Of a stretch of 64,000 nucleotides of DNA, positions 9,878 to 22,233 are shown one piece after another (within the stretch, counting starts at the first letter, position 1; every line of letters begins with the position of its first letter). The notes below the pieces were generated by a model that was given only the letters and a program-made list of their open reading frames with translations, was not told where the DNA came from and searched no databases. The position numbers and the translations under genes were made by a program. This stretch comes from Asterias rubens (taxonomy: Eukaryota; Echinodermata; Asteroidea; Forcipulatida; Asteriidae): the NCBI RefSeq assembly GCF_902459465.1, contig NC_047063.1, forward strand, positions 19,929,685-19,993,684, read 5' to 3'.

Positions 9878-12425
9878 ATCCAAAGATGTTTTAAATTTAG
9901 AAAATAATGATCCGCACAAATACACCTGGAAATTGTTTGGTATTCCTTGGCCGTCTTGAACTAACATGATCTGCCATTTTGTTGAAGCAGTAGTTTGACT
10001 CCCCAAAATGGCAGACCATCATAGTCCACAAAGTATTTGGAAAACCTCACAGTTTTAAAGTACATTAGTTTAATTATCCACTACTTTTAAATGCTTTTCT
10101 GTCCAACCTGGTTCATGTCATAACAAACTCTTTCATAGCCCAAAACGCCCAAAAGCAATATGTGTCGCTAAAAAATGTTGATGAAATAAATGAAATCATT
10201 GATTGTGATTGCAATTATTGAAGCTTGAGACTCGAAAACAACAACAAGGTTTTGACAAGTACAAGTACTGAGTCTAACAGTTTCATGTTGCCTAATGTCT
10301 AAAGGGACACGTCGCTTTTGGATTGGGTGTTTTGAGCTTTAGAAAGTGCTTGCTATGAAACGGATGACGTTGGAAATATGGTTTAAAATTAGAAAATAAT
10401 TATCCACAAAAATGTACCCTCCTGAACTATAACACAACCTGCCGTTTTTGTTGAAGCAAATTCATGACTCCTCAAAATGGCAGACTATTTTAGTTCACAG
10501 TAAGTATTATGGAATTTTTGAAAACCACACAGTTTTGAGGCACCTTAGTGTTGATAATTACACACAAATCTAAAAGCAATGTGTCTCTTGAAGAAGATTT
10601 TGAGGACCATGTGATTGAAATTGTTGAAATTTGACATGTGATGAATTTTCAACAAGGTTTGATAAAGTATCGAGTCAGACTTTTTATTGTTGAATTATCC
10701 CACATGCCTAAAGGGGACATGTCGTTTTTGAGGTGGGTGTTACTGGTTTGGGCTTTAGAAAGTGCTTGCTGTGAAATGTATGTGGTTGAAAATATGTTTT
10801 AAAATAAAAAAATAATGATCCACACAGATAAACATGTACCTGGAAATTGTTTGGTTCTCTTGAAGTATCACAGTCTGTCATTTTGTTGAAGCAAGTTATG
10901 GACTCCTAAAAATGGCGGACTATTTTAGTTCACAAAGTAAATGGAATTTTTGACTTCACAAAACACAAAGTATAAGGAAAACCACACAGTTTTGAGGCAC
11001 CTTTTAGTGTCGATAAATATACACTACTTCCAAAACATGTTTCCAACCTGGGCCCTATTTTATAAAGCTGTTAGGCAGAAAACACTTCATGACAAATTTA
11101 TTTGCTATGTTATTTTGGGTGGAAACCTGATTCTGTTAAGTTATGCTTTTCTGTGCCGAGCCAGTTGTTTTGCTTTTAGGCTTTATTAAATTGGTCCTAG
11201 ATTCATATCATACATGTGGGCAATTCCACACTTAATGGACCAAAGGGATAACTTTGTAAGACAGGCATCTTTTTTTGTTAACCACAATCCTCATGTGCTT
11301 CTGAATGTACACAGACAAAAATACATTACTTAATTTTGTTACAACTATCCAAACTTTCCCTTTCCATTTGTGCCCATTAGTGTGGATATTGCCCATGTAC
11401 TGTAACAAATGCTTTCATAGTCCAAAGCGTCAAATCTAAAAGTAATGTTTCTCTTGGAGAAGGTTTTGATGACAATGTGATCGAAATTGTTGAAATTTGA
11501 GATGTGATGAATTTTCAATAAGGTTTGATAAAGTATCGAGTCAGACTTTTTATTGTTGAATTATCCCACATGCCTAAAGGGGACATGTCGTTTTTGAGGT
11601 GGGTGTTACTGGTTTGGGCTTTAGAAAGTGCTTGCTGTGAAATGTATGTGGTTGAAAATATGTTTTAAAATAAAAAAATAATGATCCACACAGATAAACA
11701 TGTACCTGGAAATTGTTTGGTTCTCTTGAAGTATCACAGTCTGTCATTTTGTTGAAGCAAGTTATGGACTCCTAAAAATGGCGGACTATTTTAGTTCACA
11801 AAGTAAATGGAGTTTTTGACTCCACAAAACACAAAGTATAAGGAAAACCACACAGTTTTGAGGCACCTTTTAGTGTCGATAATTATACACTACTTCCAAA
11901 ACATGTTTCAAACCTGGTACTGAGCCTGACTTTTTAACTTTGAATTACCTCACATGCTTAAAAAGACATGTTTCATTTGGGTTTGGTATTTTGTGCTTTA
12001 GGAAGTTCTTGCTATGAAAAGAATAGGCCTACGGTTGGAAAGATTCTTCAATTTTTGAAAAAAAAATTACCCACACATAAAATACACCTCAAAATTGTTT
12101 GGTTTTCTTGTTATACCCTCTTGAACTAACACGGTCTGCCATTTTGTTGAAGCAAATTCTGGACTCCTCAAGTTAGCAGACATTTTTGTTCACAAAGTAA
12201 ATGGAAAACTTTGTTGTTTTGATGAGGCAAATAGTGTGAATGATAATTTTAAAACATGTTTCCCAACCAGATTCGTGTCCACAAACACTTCATAGTCTAA
12301 AGAGCCAGATATAAAAGCAATGTGTTTCTTAAAGGTTTTAAGAAATATTATTATTGTTGAAAATTGAGATGTGATGAATTTTTTACAAAGACAAATTTTG
12401 ATTTTGTGTACCGAGCCTGCATGAC
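9878..12425 (+). repeat. Tandem array of diverged units of about 420 bp
   Basis: Five to six related monomers run head to tail. Recurring landmarks are GGACATGTCGTTTTTG-like starts, GCTTTAGAAAGTGCTTGCT, AATAATGATCCACAC, CTGCCATTTTGTTGAAGCA, ACTCCTCAAAATGGCAGAC, AAACCACACAGTTTTGAGG and GTACTGAGTCTGAC-like ends. Two monomers (10595-11055 and 11460-11920) are nearly identical at an offset of 865-866 bp. The other monomers are old and diverged. There are no credible ORFs. Confidence 0.75.
11050..11207. mobile_element. M3-family foldback MITE inside the tandem array
   Basis: GGGCCCTATTTTATAAAGCTG on the left and TATTAAATTGGTCCTAG on the right are decayed inverted ends of the M3 family, inserted in one monomer of the 420-bp array. 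This explains why that monomer is longer than its neighbours. Confidence 0.6.
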
Positions 12426-13340
12426 CTTTGAATTGGGTACATTTACAATTGTTGCACGCTGTGACAGGGTTCATGGCATTTTGTACACCCGACGGGGGGA
12501 CTGGAACCCCAGGCAAAGCCGAGTTAATTGCAAAACATGAGAAATATTTCATAAAAATTAAGAACCATAAAAATATGTTTGGCCTATCATTATATTTAAA
12601 AAAGAGGTACGATATTAAGATACAAGTAAAAATTCCCCTATAAAATAGTAGAAATTTTCCTACACAAACTGCAAAGGAAAGTTCATTTTCTAACATTTTG
12701 TTTTACTTTAGTTCACCTAAATTATGCTTTAGAAAAAAGGGTGATTATTATTAATTTCTGAGATAATGTCCAAAAATCATTCTCGTTGTTATTTTAATTT
12801 TGCACTTAAAAAATGATTATTAAGCTTTCCATCAAGTATCCGCTATAAAAACAGTTAGTTTTACGATTTAAAAAAAATGTTACATCTGTAATTCAGTAAT
12901 TGCTATTTAGCCTATTAATATTATTTGTAAAAAAAAACAAAAACAGATTAAGTATTTGTTTGGTAAATTGAGCGACGTTAATAAAATCATTGACCAAAAA
13001 TTTGAACTTAATGCACGGAGTTTATAGTTATTGATGACGTTTTTCCTCAAGCAGACTTTACTTTATATTATTTCCAACAATAGGGGGCCTACAATAATTA
13101 AGCCATTACATAAAGAATCCTTAATTGTTTTCTGGGGGCGACATTGGCACCTGTGACAGACATGGCGCATTACAAGTTTCCTTTATTATTATAGGTATAT
13201 TAGAATTTGTTATATAAGACCAGACAGTCCGAGGCCAAGGAAGTCTGAAATGAGGCCCATATGTATCATCTTTTGATTGGCATCTTTATCTTGCAGTCTT
13301 GATAAAGTGGACCCGTTTTTCACCATTCTTGTTTACATGG

Positions 13341-13632
13341 CTTTAAAGACACTATACACTATTGGTAATTGTCAAAGACCACTCCTTCTCACAGTGTGTA
13401 TCTCAACCTATGCATACAATAACAAACCTGTGAAAACTTGAACTCAACTGCTCTTGTCACAACGTTGTGTTTTTTCAGATGCTTGACTTTGAGACCATGC
13501 ATAAAACAAAATCTGAGGTTTCGAAATTATATTTGTGGAGAACTACAATGGTTTATACCATCAACAGCTCCCAATTACTCGTAAGCAAATAAAGTTTTTA
13601 GCTCATAACTATTTTGTAGCACTGGACAAATA
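13341..13632 (+). mobile_element. M1-family MITE, internally deleted
   Basis: The left end CTTTAAAGACACTATACACTATTGG and the internal M1 landmarks are present. The middle is shortened and the right end decays into GTAGCACTGGACAAA. The preceding 12426-13340 is AT-rich DNA with no recognisable gene. Confidence 0.65.
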
Positions 13633-16620
13633 TTGATGTCTGGAGGCCACCAGTAACTGTTATAAAGCAGATTACACAAATTCCTACACAATGCAGTTTA
13701 TTTTTTGGAAAGTCTGAAACAACAGGGATCAAGATCTTTACTTGAACTAAAATGGCCTTTCAAGCATTGTAGAGATTCCAGGAGCAGAGCAATTGGAAAC
13801 ACTCGGAGCCCAACCTAATAGAACCCAAGTACAACAGCACTTGGATTGCATAATACAATTGAGAAATTGCTCATGTTGGAAGTTACGCGGTTCTAATGGA
13901 GAGAGGAAGGGCCTCATATTGGATCCCAAAAATTAATAAGTAAATAAATAAAAAATAGGCCTATATAAGAAAAAAGGCAAACAAATCTGAATCTTCATTC
14001 AAGTTTAAATTAACGTAGGACAAGCGCAGGGGAGGTGATTGGATTGCTTGAAGCTGTTTATTGCTGATGCCACAACTGATCCTCAAGAGCTGCACGTGTG
14101 TTCTGATCGAGGAAATGGTTTTGCAGTTGTGAAGGAAGAGTTGTACTGTACTTCCTTTTGTAGCGATTGGTTACAGCGCCCCCTCGTGCTAGCATCTTTA
14201 ACATCGTTCTCCTCGCCTCATCGTTTTGGGAGCTGTCCTTACTCTATGATCACAGGTACCATTTTCACCCTTTTTATAACGTATTATGCTATAAAATTAA
14301 GGAGAATAGTCAATCATAAGGTTATTTAGTTGCCTATTGAGTTAATCTGGAGTGGGGGTTTTAAGAAGTGGTATAATAATAATATCAATAAGTTTGGTTA
14401 CTTTTGTGAAGTGTAAATCGAAGCCTAAAAATAAAGGCAAGATGGCGGCCCCCATGAACGCACATGTCCCAGTGGTTGTGGAGAGTGGGATACGGGAGAT
14501 GATAGTCGTAGTGTAAACATTGACCAGGTAAACATTATAACTTACGGAACCTCAGGCTCTCAAGTTACACTTCGTCTGTTTGTGCCCCCCTTGAATTGAA
14601 GTGTCACACCAGTTCTCAAATTTCATTTTCGCTCGAACCTATCTCACAACCCTCCGGCCTGGCGGCCGTCGGGAGGAGGGAATACGTTATCGCAACTATA
14701 GTAGTTCATGAGTTGGATGTCTAAACATACACAATCAAAATAGAACTCGTTTTCATGAGAAACTACAGCTTTTAATGCTGCAAACAGGTCAGGAATAAGG
14801 GTCCCCAGGAATAATCGGTAACTATAACAGCAATCATAAAATGAAGTGAACCAAGAGCGACCTGAAGAGGGCGCTAGACTGAACTGGCGTGACTCCTTCT
14901 ATTTACCATTTGTCCATTGTTCAAAAGAGGAGAAAGGAGAGCCATCTAACAAACTAAATGTACGAGTTTGTACTGACCGTGTAATAGTAAAACAGTCAAA
15001 TCGGGATATCTCATCAGTGAGTAATCACAAAATGGCAAGCGGCAAAAAACATGGAATGCTATAAACTAACAATATCTGGGCACTAGACTGAACTGACGCA
15101 AACGCCACTGTCATATAGGCTTGTATAGGCGCATTCGTTAATGAGTTATGCCTTCCGAAAACAACAAACACGCAGGCTCTTCTCTGTTGGTTGCTGACTA
15201 AGGTAAAATGATTAAGACCCCCACACTGCTATTTCCTAAGCTTGCCGCCCTATCCCTAAACGCGCACTTTAACATTCAAAAACGAGATTTTACTCAATTA
15301 TAACCTCCGTAAATTCCATGCGCGACCTCACTCTGGAATAAAACCCAATTTCTCTTACTAAAAAATGGACAAGGACTTTACTGATATATAGGTTTGACAG
15401 AATACCCGGCCGTCGCTGAATGAATACCGGTATATGTTTTTGAAAAAGAAAATTTAGTTTTAAAAAATTCCCAAAATTGTAAAAAATACATCAGAACCTC
15501 TCTCTGTCAATAGATGGCGGTATTTTTTCAATTAGAAGTCAAAAGAGGGCGGTATTAATTGAAAACAGTGACCCGATTTATTTATTTAAAAAAGGTGCAA
15601 AAACAGCTACGCTCACGGAGATGGGACGGTGACCATGCCCTGAATCTTTTTGATGTGTGAAAAAATGAGGTAAACTTTTGCCCTTTTTCAAAAGGATTAT
15701 GTAGGAAGAGAGTTGTATTGACCTACAGTACATGAGTAATTTGAACCTTAGACAGTATGTTAGGTCGTAGCAACATTAATTTGAATTTTGTTTGTTTTGT
15801 TGTGCGACCAGAAGAGGAAATGTCAATATCGCGCTACCTCTAACAAAGCTACTGACCGGGTAAGCTGTTCCAGTCATTTACTACTGTTACGTACGACGAA
15901 CTCACAAGGTTGATCCCCATAAGTCAATACGCACGGCAGACTTATAAAACAATGGAATTACCAAACCATTAAAGAAAGGGAAAACCAGCAACTGACAAAG
16001 GTAACGGTTGAAACATTCTGTGTATGATAACAGTTAATTAAGTAATTTATATACAAAATCAAAGCTTACAAAGGGTGATGACAAAATGAAGTTAATAGCA
16101 TAAATCGAGGCATAATTCGTAAATGAACTGAATCAGTATAATAAAGTAGGAATTCGGTTGAATATCAATGAAATTAGAATACTTAAAAGGAAAACAAGTT
16201 TTCGTGCTCAAACGACCCAGCGGTGCTCGGGAACGGGGGTCCGTCGCTCACCAGGGGTAGGTAGCCTTCGGTAGTATGGTAGTACATGTACATCACACTT
16301 AGGGTACTCCAAGACCCTCAGTACCACGCCCTAAGAACTCCAGTCAGTAGCGCTGTCAAACCCCACGGTAGAAGAAGTGAGCATCACATCCCCGAGGTTT
16401 GCACCGGTCAGCATCCCGTACTGAGCTTCCTAGAATCGAAAGAGGATGCGGCTATGGCATGCATTACCTTTTATACCGCATAATTTCTCAAGCATGACCA
16501 CGTCTTGAAAGGAAATAAGTGCGCCATTATCAAAGCACACAGGTGGGGAAAGTAAAGAAAAGAAGATACGGCTCAGCAAACACACACACACTGTCTACAG
16601 GTTAAAGTTACAAACCCCGA
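13633..16620. other. Unassigned stretch upstream of the duplicated block
   Basis: No exon of a recognisable family is seen. The one feature of note is AAGATGGCGGCC at 14439-14450, a match to the YY1-type initiator-region motif AANATGGCGGC. The short frame starting at its ATG stops after 24 codons. Confidence 0.3.
14439..14450 (+). promoter_or_regulatory. YY1-like AAGATGGCGGCC motif
   Basis: It matches the YY1 core motif found just downstream of many TATA-less animal transcription starts. No exon structure links it to a gene here, so it is only a candidate. Confidence 0.25.
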
Positions 16621-16625
16621 CCATA

Positions 16626-17150
16626 TAATACTACACGCTGGGAGAAAAACTAATTTCTTACTCTAAGACGTGACTTGCTCTTGAATATCTTGAAGCGATG
16701 ACCCCTGGTTTTCGATACTGATTGAAGTTCAAAGAATTGTGTGGTGTCATAGTTCAATGCCTGGGTGAAAGCATACAAAAAACCTGTATCATATCTCCTG
16801 CTCTCCTCAGCTGTAGGACAGTGTTGGTAGACCCAAAACCTGCAATCTCTGACTGTATGGTTTGTCCTTAAAAGGCCAGCTATCGTTATTGTACATCTCC
16901 TCTGGGTGTTTTCCAAAGCTTGTGCATCTTTTTTGAAGAGACTATTGCAGACTGATGTGGCATACCAAAGATAAGGTCTAACTTTACTCTTTTGTACGAT
17001 AGAGGTTAATGAACATCTCAGCATTCATGTGTACAAATCGATGTGATATCATTGTATCCATTGAAATCAATTTATCTGAATAGCAAGTACCTGTCTTTAT
17101 CCTTACGAATAAAGTCAGGGACCCAGCCCATGATCCTATCACACAATTAC
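16626..17150 (-). mobile_element. CR1/L2-type LINE, 3' RT fragment (copy 1)
   Basis: The minus strand encodes the C-terminal 'thumb' part of a non-LTR RT: VRPYLWYATSVCNSLFKKD, then ALENTQRRCT and TRGHRFKIFKSKSRLRVRN. A stop follows, and then FFSQRV in the same frame. The order matches the R-H-(K)-L-Y-KPR...R..FFS-RV ending of CR1/L2-like elements. The catalytic palm is missing. The tandem duplication (16671-19480) begins inside this fossil. Confidence 0.75.
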
Positions 17151-17782
17151 AGTAATGGTAGATAAATTAAGATTTACTAAAATGTAGAGGAGATTTAACA
17201 TTGATCCTGTAACAGTGCAAGGAAGGGTCCCACTACTCGCCGTCAACTCGCTTGGTTCCACCATCTTGCATTTTCACAGGGCTTTCACTGTACAACATGG
17301 ACAACAGAGGGCGCTTTCCTCCATTTGGAATAGTCTTAGCCCAAGATGTCGATGATCCTGCATACTGCATAGTCCTATTGTGTTTTGCGCTTTGTGTTTA
17401 ATTGATCGCTGACATCTTGAGTCAGGACTAATCCAGTATGTAGTGGTTGAGTTGACGGCGAGTTGATGGCACAAGCGAGTTGACGGGAGGTAACCAAATA
17501 GTCGGACCGGCAAGGAATTAAATAATTATTCATCTCTGTGGCAAATACTCTAGACTTGACTCAGTTCTTTGTGCATGTTGTGTTATTGGAGCTACCTTGA
17601 AAGTGACAACATTCATCTTTTAATATGCTTTCCCACATATGGGATGTGAGTTGGGGTAGCTGTTTGGGTGCGGTCAATTCATAAAACTGAGAATGATTGA
17701 TTTTGCAATATTTCTCTTAACTCACATGACTTCATTTTATCTTGTGTGTCAAAGAATCTTAAAGGCAAATCGAGCAGAGACG

Positions 17783-17889
17783 ATGAAAGTGAAGGAAGTT
17801 AAATTCAAATCAGCAGAGACTGTCCAGGATGATTTTTCTTCCGATTCAGACTCTGGGGGGCGCAGTTGCAAAGATGACACAACCAACAG
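17783..17889 (+). CDS. POLR1G: POLR1G N-terminal exon A, copy 1 (candidate alternative first exon)
   Basis: The coding stretch starts ATGAAAGTGAAGG (residues MKVKEVKFKSAETVQDDF, then an SDSDS acidic run) and ends ...AACAG followed by the donor GTAACC. It leaves two bases of a codon, the same phase as exon B, so it can join exon 2 (23550) in frame. It is base-for-base identical to 20659-20765, which means the duplication is recent or conserved. The frame is open upstream to another ATG at 17693. It may be an alternative first exon or a redundant copy. Confidence 0.55.
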
Positions 17890-17944
17890 GTAACCAATAA
17901 AATAAAGAATTTTATGTATTTTTAAGCAAGAGAGCCGAAACTTT

Positions 17945-18140
17945 CTACTCTACCATCTTCTGCTGGATGATACCCAAGCCTACAACTGTATGGACTGTAA
18001 AGGGAGTAACCCTGTTTCAGCCCCAGGAGTACACGGCAGTGGGATTGTAGCCCACACCGTGAAGTGGCCTCCAGTCCTAGTGCGTGTCAGGTGACCTGCA
18101 TAGATCAATCAATACATCAATCAATCAATCAATATTGGAA
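17945..18140 (-). mobile_element. SINE fragment with (ATCA)n tail, copy 1
   Basis: The body shares ATGATACCCAAGCCTAC, GACTGTAAAGGGAGTAACCC and TTTCAGCCCCAGGAGTA with the SINEs at 28440-28600 and (inverted) 55460-55760. A run of ATCAATCA repeats at 18106-18133 follows. It is duplicated at 20815-20998. Confidence 0.55.
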
Positions 18141-18342
18141 ACATTTACTTCACTGTAACACTTCCAAACCCACTTGGGGCAGACTTAACAAAGTACTAAA
18201 GTTCATCGATTGCAAGACAAATGGTCATTATTATCATAGTGATTTGTTTTGTGACACATTAAATCTGTGGCTTGTATCCTGCTTGAATTTGCTAAGAAGA
18301 GTTTGTGTAAGCAACATTTTCTGATTTAGCTGCATTTTCCAC

Positions 18343-19217
18343 TTAAAGGCACTGGACACAATATGTAATTACTCAAAATAATTATTAGCAAAAAACCTTA
18401 CTTAGTAACAAGTATTATGGAGAGCTGTTGATAGTGTAAAACATTGTGAGAAACGGCTCCCTCTGAAGTAACGTAGTTTTCGAGAATGAAGTACTTTTCC
18501 ACACAACTTCGTGTGACAAGGGTGTTCTTTAGTCATTGGGGCAAAAAACAAATTGTTGGATTGCACTTTCACCTGATTTTTTGCTTGGGTCGGTCGGTTG
18601 ATTTTTTTAATATTTTTTTTTGAGATGTCAAAGAATGTCCAAAACTGCATTTAAACATTTCATGAAAGATCTGGTTGTCAAACAAGCAAGGTATTTCATC
18701 TTATACATCTCGCTTCAAGCGCTCTTTTTGTGTCTTTATTTTGGCAAAATTCTTCAAAAACAATTTCCGAGAGTCATTACATTCACCCTGTTTTTCGTCC
18801 GTTCAATAAACGAGCGATACCATAATTATTATGGCATTACTGGCAACAGCGCCCTCTGTTGTTCAATGGATTTTTAGACTGGTTCCTTGTGAAATCGTGA
18901 CGTCGGATAAACAGGCATGTGGATTGATATGCGACACAGGCTCGTGCTATCCAGCCTCACTACCATTTGCGCACTATCCCTAGGGTGTGAGCCATTGTGC
19001 TTTTGTGAATGTTGAATACAAAACAACAACAAAACGCGACCGAGATTTTGCTACTTTTACGGTCGGTCGGGAAAGGCCAATCCAACAATTTTTTTTTCTA
19101 GGCCTTATTTTCTTGCAACTCCGACGACCAATTGACAGGTTTGTTATTTTGTGCGTATGTCGAGAGAGAAGAGAAGACTGGTCTTTGACAATTACCAATA
19201 GTGTCCAGTGTCTCTAA
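18343..19217 (+). mobile_element. M1-family MITE split by a nested inverted-repeat element (copy 1)
   Basis: The M1 left part (CTTAAAGGCACTGGACAC to about 18536) and right part (about 19106 to GTGTCCAGTGTCTCTAAG) flank a foreign segment of about 570 bp. That segment has inverted ends containing AAATTGTTGGATTG (left about 18550, right about 19079-19092) and GGTCGGTCGG subterminal words. The whole composite is repeated in duplication copy 2 (21211-22059). Confidence 0.7.
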
Positions 19218-19269
19218 GCAGGACGGCCGGAGATCCTCAATATGAAAAAATCCATACTATTAAAGGGTA

Positions 19270-19378
19270 GGATGCTGGGAGAATTATAACCTGAGAATTA
19301 TCCTGTATATTTTTGCTAAGCAGAATTTTTGTACCCAGTATTGTCTACTTAAGCAGCTCTATAAAATTGTATTTTCAA
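19270..19378. mobile_element. M3-type fragment abutting exon B (copy 1)
   Basis: GCTAAGCAGAATTTTTGTACCC and CTTAAGCAGCTCTATAAAATTG are the right-hand half of the M3 foldback family. The fragment ends about 10 bases before the start of exon B, so a transposon remnant forms the immediate upstream sequence of a coding exon. The same arrangement is found at 22110-22209. Confidence 0.55.
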
Positions 19379-19392
19379 GTCGAGCAGAGAGG

Positions 19393-19480
19393 ATGAAAGT
19401 GAAGGGAGGTCCATCCAAGTCGGCAGAGACTGTCACGGGTCATGATCTGTCAGATTCAGACTCGGACTCTATGCAAGACA
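19393..19480 (+). pseudogene. POLR1G: POLR1G exon B, truncated copy
   Basis: The first 88 coding bases of exon B (MKVKGGPSKSAETV, then an SDSDSDS run and MQD) are present. Homology then stops at the duplication breakpoint and the frame runs into unrelated sequence and a stop near 19542, with no splice donor. It is a broken duplicate of 22234-22370. Confidence 0.8.
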
Positions 19481-19542
19481 TTAGGAAATATTTAGAAGGA
19501 AAATGGACAAAAACTTACCGGATCCCGGAGCGAATTCCCTTG

Positions 19543-20023
19543 TGACTTGCTCTTGAATATCTTGAAGCGATGACCCCTGGTTTTCTATACTGATTGAAGT
19601 TCAAAGAATTATGTGGTGTCATAGTTCAATGCCTGGGTGAAAGCATACGAAAAACCTGTATCATATCTCCTGCTCTCCTCAGCTGTAGGACAGTGTTGGT
19701 AGACCCAAAACCTGCAATCTCTGACTGTATGGTTTGTCCTTAAAAGGCCAGCTATCATTATTGTACATCTCCTCTGGGTGTTTTCCAAAGCTTGTGCATC
19801 TTTTTGGAAGAGACTATTGCAGACTGATGTGGCATACCAAAGATAAGGTCTAACTTTACTCTTTTGTACGATAGAGGTTAATGAACATCTCAGCATTCAT
19901 GTGTACAAATTGATGTGATATCATTGTATCCATTGAAATCAATTTATCTGAATAGCAAGTACCTGTCTTTATCCTTACGAATAAAGTCAGGGACCCAGCC
20001 CATGTACATATCACACAATTACA
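19543..20023 (-). mobile_element. CR1/L2-type LINE, 3' RT fragment (copy 2)
   Basis: This is the duplicate of the LINE fossil at 16671-17150, cut at its C-terminal end by the duplication breakpoint (just after the KIFKSKS-coding stretch). It differs from copy 1 by a few substitutions and is inactive. Confidence 0.7.
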
Positions 20024-20658
20024 GTAATGGTAGATAAATTAAGATTTACTAAAATGTAGAGGAGATTTAATATTGATCCTGCAACAGTGCAAGGAAGGGT
20101 CCCACTGCTCGCCGTCAACTCGCTTGGTTCCACCATCTTGCATTTTCACAGGGCTTTCACTGTACAACATCGACAACAGAGGGCGCTTTCCTCCATTTGG
20201 AATAGTCTTAGCCCAAGATGTCGATAATTCATACTGCATAGTAATTGTGTGTTGCGCTTTGTGTTAATTGATCGCTGACATCTTGAGTCAAGACTAAACC
20301 ATACCTGCTATGTATGTAGTGGTTGAGTTGACGGCGAGTTGATGGCACAAGCGAGTTGACGGGAGGTAACCAAATAGTCGGACCGGCAAGGAATTAAATA
20401 ATTATTCATCTCTGTGGCAAACACTCTAGATTTGACTCAGTTCTTTGTGCATGTTGTGTTATTGGAGCTACCTTGAAAGTGACAACATTCATCTTTTAAT
20501 ATGCTTTCCCACATATGGGATGTGAGGTGGGGTAGCTGTTTGGGTGCGGTCAATTCATAAAACTGAGAATGATTGATTTTGCAATATTTCTCTTAACTCA
20601 CATGACTTCATTTTATCTTGTGTGTCAAAGAATCTTAAAGGCAAATCGAGCAGAGACG

Positions 20659-20765
20659 ATGAAAGTGAAGGAAGTTAAATTCAAATCAGCAGAGACTGTC
20701 CAGGATGATTTTTCTTCCGATTCAGACTCTGGGGGGCGCAGTTGCAAAGATGACACAACCAACAG
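20659..20765 (+). CDS. POLR1G: POLR1G N-terminal exon A, copy 2
   Basis: The 107 coding bases are identical to 17783-17889, with donor GTAACT. It is the A-type exon nearest to the body of the gene. Its phase fits both direct joining to exon 2 (23550) and joining to a 150-bp version of exon B beginning at 22221, because AG plus the T at 22221 restores a codon. The encoded segment is acidic and Ser/Asp-rich. Confidence 0.6.
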
Positions 20766-21210
20766 GTAACTAATAAAACAAGAATTTTATGTATTTTTAA
20801 GCAAGAGAGCCGAAACTTTCTATTCTACCATCTTCTGCTGGATGATACCCAAGCCTACAACTGTATGGACTGTAAAGGGAGTAACCCTGTTTCAGCCCCA
20901 GGAGTACAGGGATTGTAGCCCACACCGTGAAGTGGCCTCCAGTCCTAGTGCGTGTCAGGTGACCTGCATAGATCAATCAATACATCAATCAATCAATAAA
21001 TATTGGAAACATTTACTTTACTGTAACACTTCCAAACCCACTTGGGGCAGACTTAACAAAGTACTAAAGTTCATCGATTGCAAGACAAATGGTCATTATT
21101 ATCATAGTGATTTGTTTTGTGACACATTAAATCTGTGGCTTGTATCCTGCTTGAATTTGCTAAGAAGAGTTTGTGTAAGCAACATTTTCTGATTTAGCTG
21201 CATTTTCCAC

Positions 21211-22059
21211 TTAAAGGCACTGGACACAATATGTAATTACTCAAAATAATTATTAGCAAAAAACCTTACTTAGTAACAAGTATTATGGAGAGCTGTTGAT
21301 AGTGTAAAACATTGTGAGAAACGGCTCCCTCTGAAGTAACGTAGTTTTCGAGAATGAAGTACTTTTCCACACAACTTCGTGTGACAAGGGTGTTCTTTAG
21401 TCATTGGGGCAAAAAAACAAATTGTTGGATTGCACTTTCACCTGATTTTTTGCTTGGGTCGGTCGGTTGATTTTTTTAATATTTTTTTTTTGAGTTTTCA
21501 AAGAATGTCCAAAACTGCATTTAAACATTTCATGAAAGATCTGGTTGTCAAACAAGCAAGGTATTTCATCTTATACATCTCGCTTCAAGCGTTCTTTTTG
21601 TGTCTTTATTTTGGCAAAATTCTTCAAAAACAATTTCCGAGAGTCATTACATAATTATTATGGCATTACTGGCAACAGCGCCCTCTGTTGTTCAATGGAT
21701 TTTTAGACTGGTTCCTTGTGAAATCGTGACGTCGGATAAACAGGCATGTGGATTGATATGCGACACAGGCTCGTGCTATCCAGCCTCACTACCATTTGCG
21801 CACTATCCCTAGGGTGTGAGGGAAATTGATATCCATTGTGCTTTTGTGAATGTTGAATACAAAACAACAACAAAACGCGACCGAGATTTTGCTACTTTTA
21901 CGGTCGGTCGGGAAAGGCCAATCCAACAATTTTTTTTTCTAGGCCTTATTTTCTTGCAACTCCGACGACCAATTGACAGGTTTGTTATTTTGTGCGTATG
22001 TCGAGAGAGAAGAGAAGACTGGTCTTTGACAATTACCAATAGTGTCCAGTGTCTCTAAG
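21211..22059 (+). mobile_element. M1-family MITE split by a nested element (copy 2)
   Basis: This is the duplicate of 18343-19217, shortened by the deletion of about 44 bp near 21651. Its left end is TTAAAGGCACTGGACAC and its right end GTGTCCAGTGTCTCTAAG. Confidence 0.7.
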
Positions 22060-22233
22060 CAGGACGGCCGGAGATCCTCAATATGAAAAAATCCATACTA
22101 TTAAAGGGTAGGATGCTGGGAGAATTATAACCTGAGAATTATCCTGTATATTTTTGCTAAGCAGAATTTTTGTACCCAGTATTGTCTACTTAAGCAGCTC
22201 TATAAAATTGTATTTTCAAGTCGAGCAGAGAGG

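Larger units (their letters stand above)
16671..19480 (+). repeat. 2.8-kb tandem duplication, copy 1
   Basis: It is almost identical to 19543-22321; the offset drifts from 2872 to 2841 bp through small indels. The two copies are separated by 62 bp (19481-19542) of unrelated sequence. It carries, in order, the LINE fossil, the POLR1G N-terminal exon A, a SINE fragment, an M1 MITE with a nested element, and the first part of POLR1G exon B. Copy 1 keeps about 44 bp (near 18778-18822) that copy 2 has lost. Copy 2 has a short GGAAATTGATAT insertion near 21821. Confidence 0.9.

Noticed and set aside
12190..12696. 168-codon minus frame
   Set aside because: Its translation shows no family features and it covers the end of the 420-bp tandem array and AT-rich DNA.
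17693..17782. Upstream in-frame ATG extending exon A with a hydrophobic leader
   Set aside because: A hydrophobic N-terminus makes no sense for a nucleolar Pol I subunit, and the corresponding extension is absent from exon B.
22202..22207. TATAAA as the POLR1G TATA box
   Set aside because: It is part of the M3 MITE end (GCTCTATgAAATTG with one change) and also occurs before the broken exon copy. There is no independent support.
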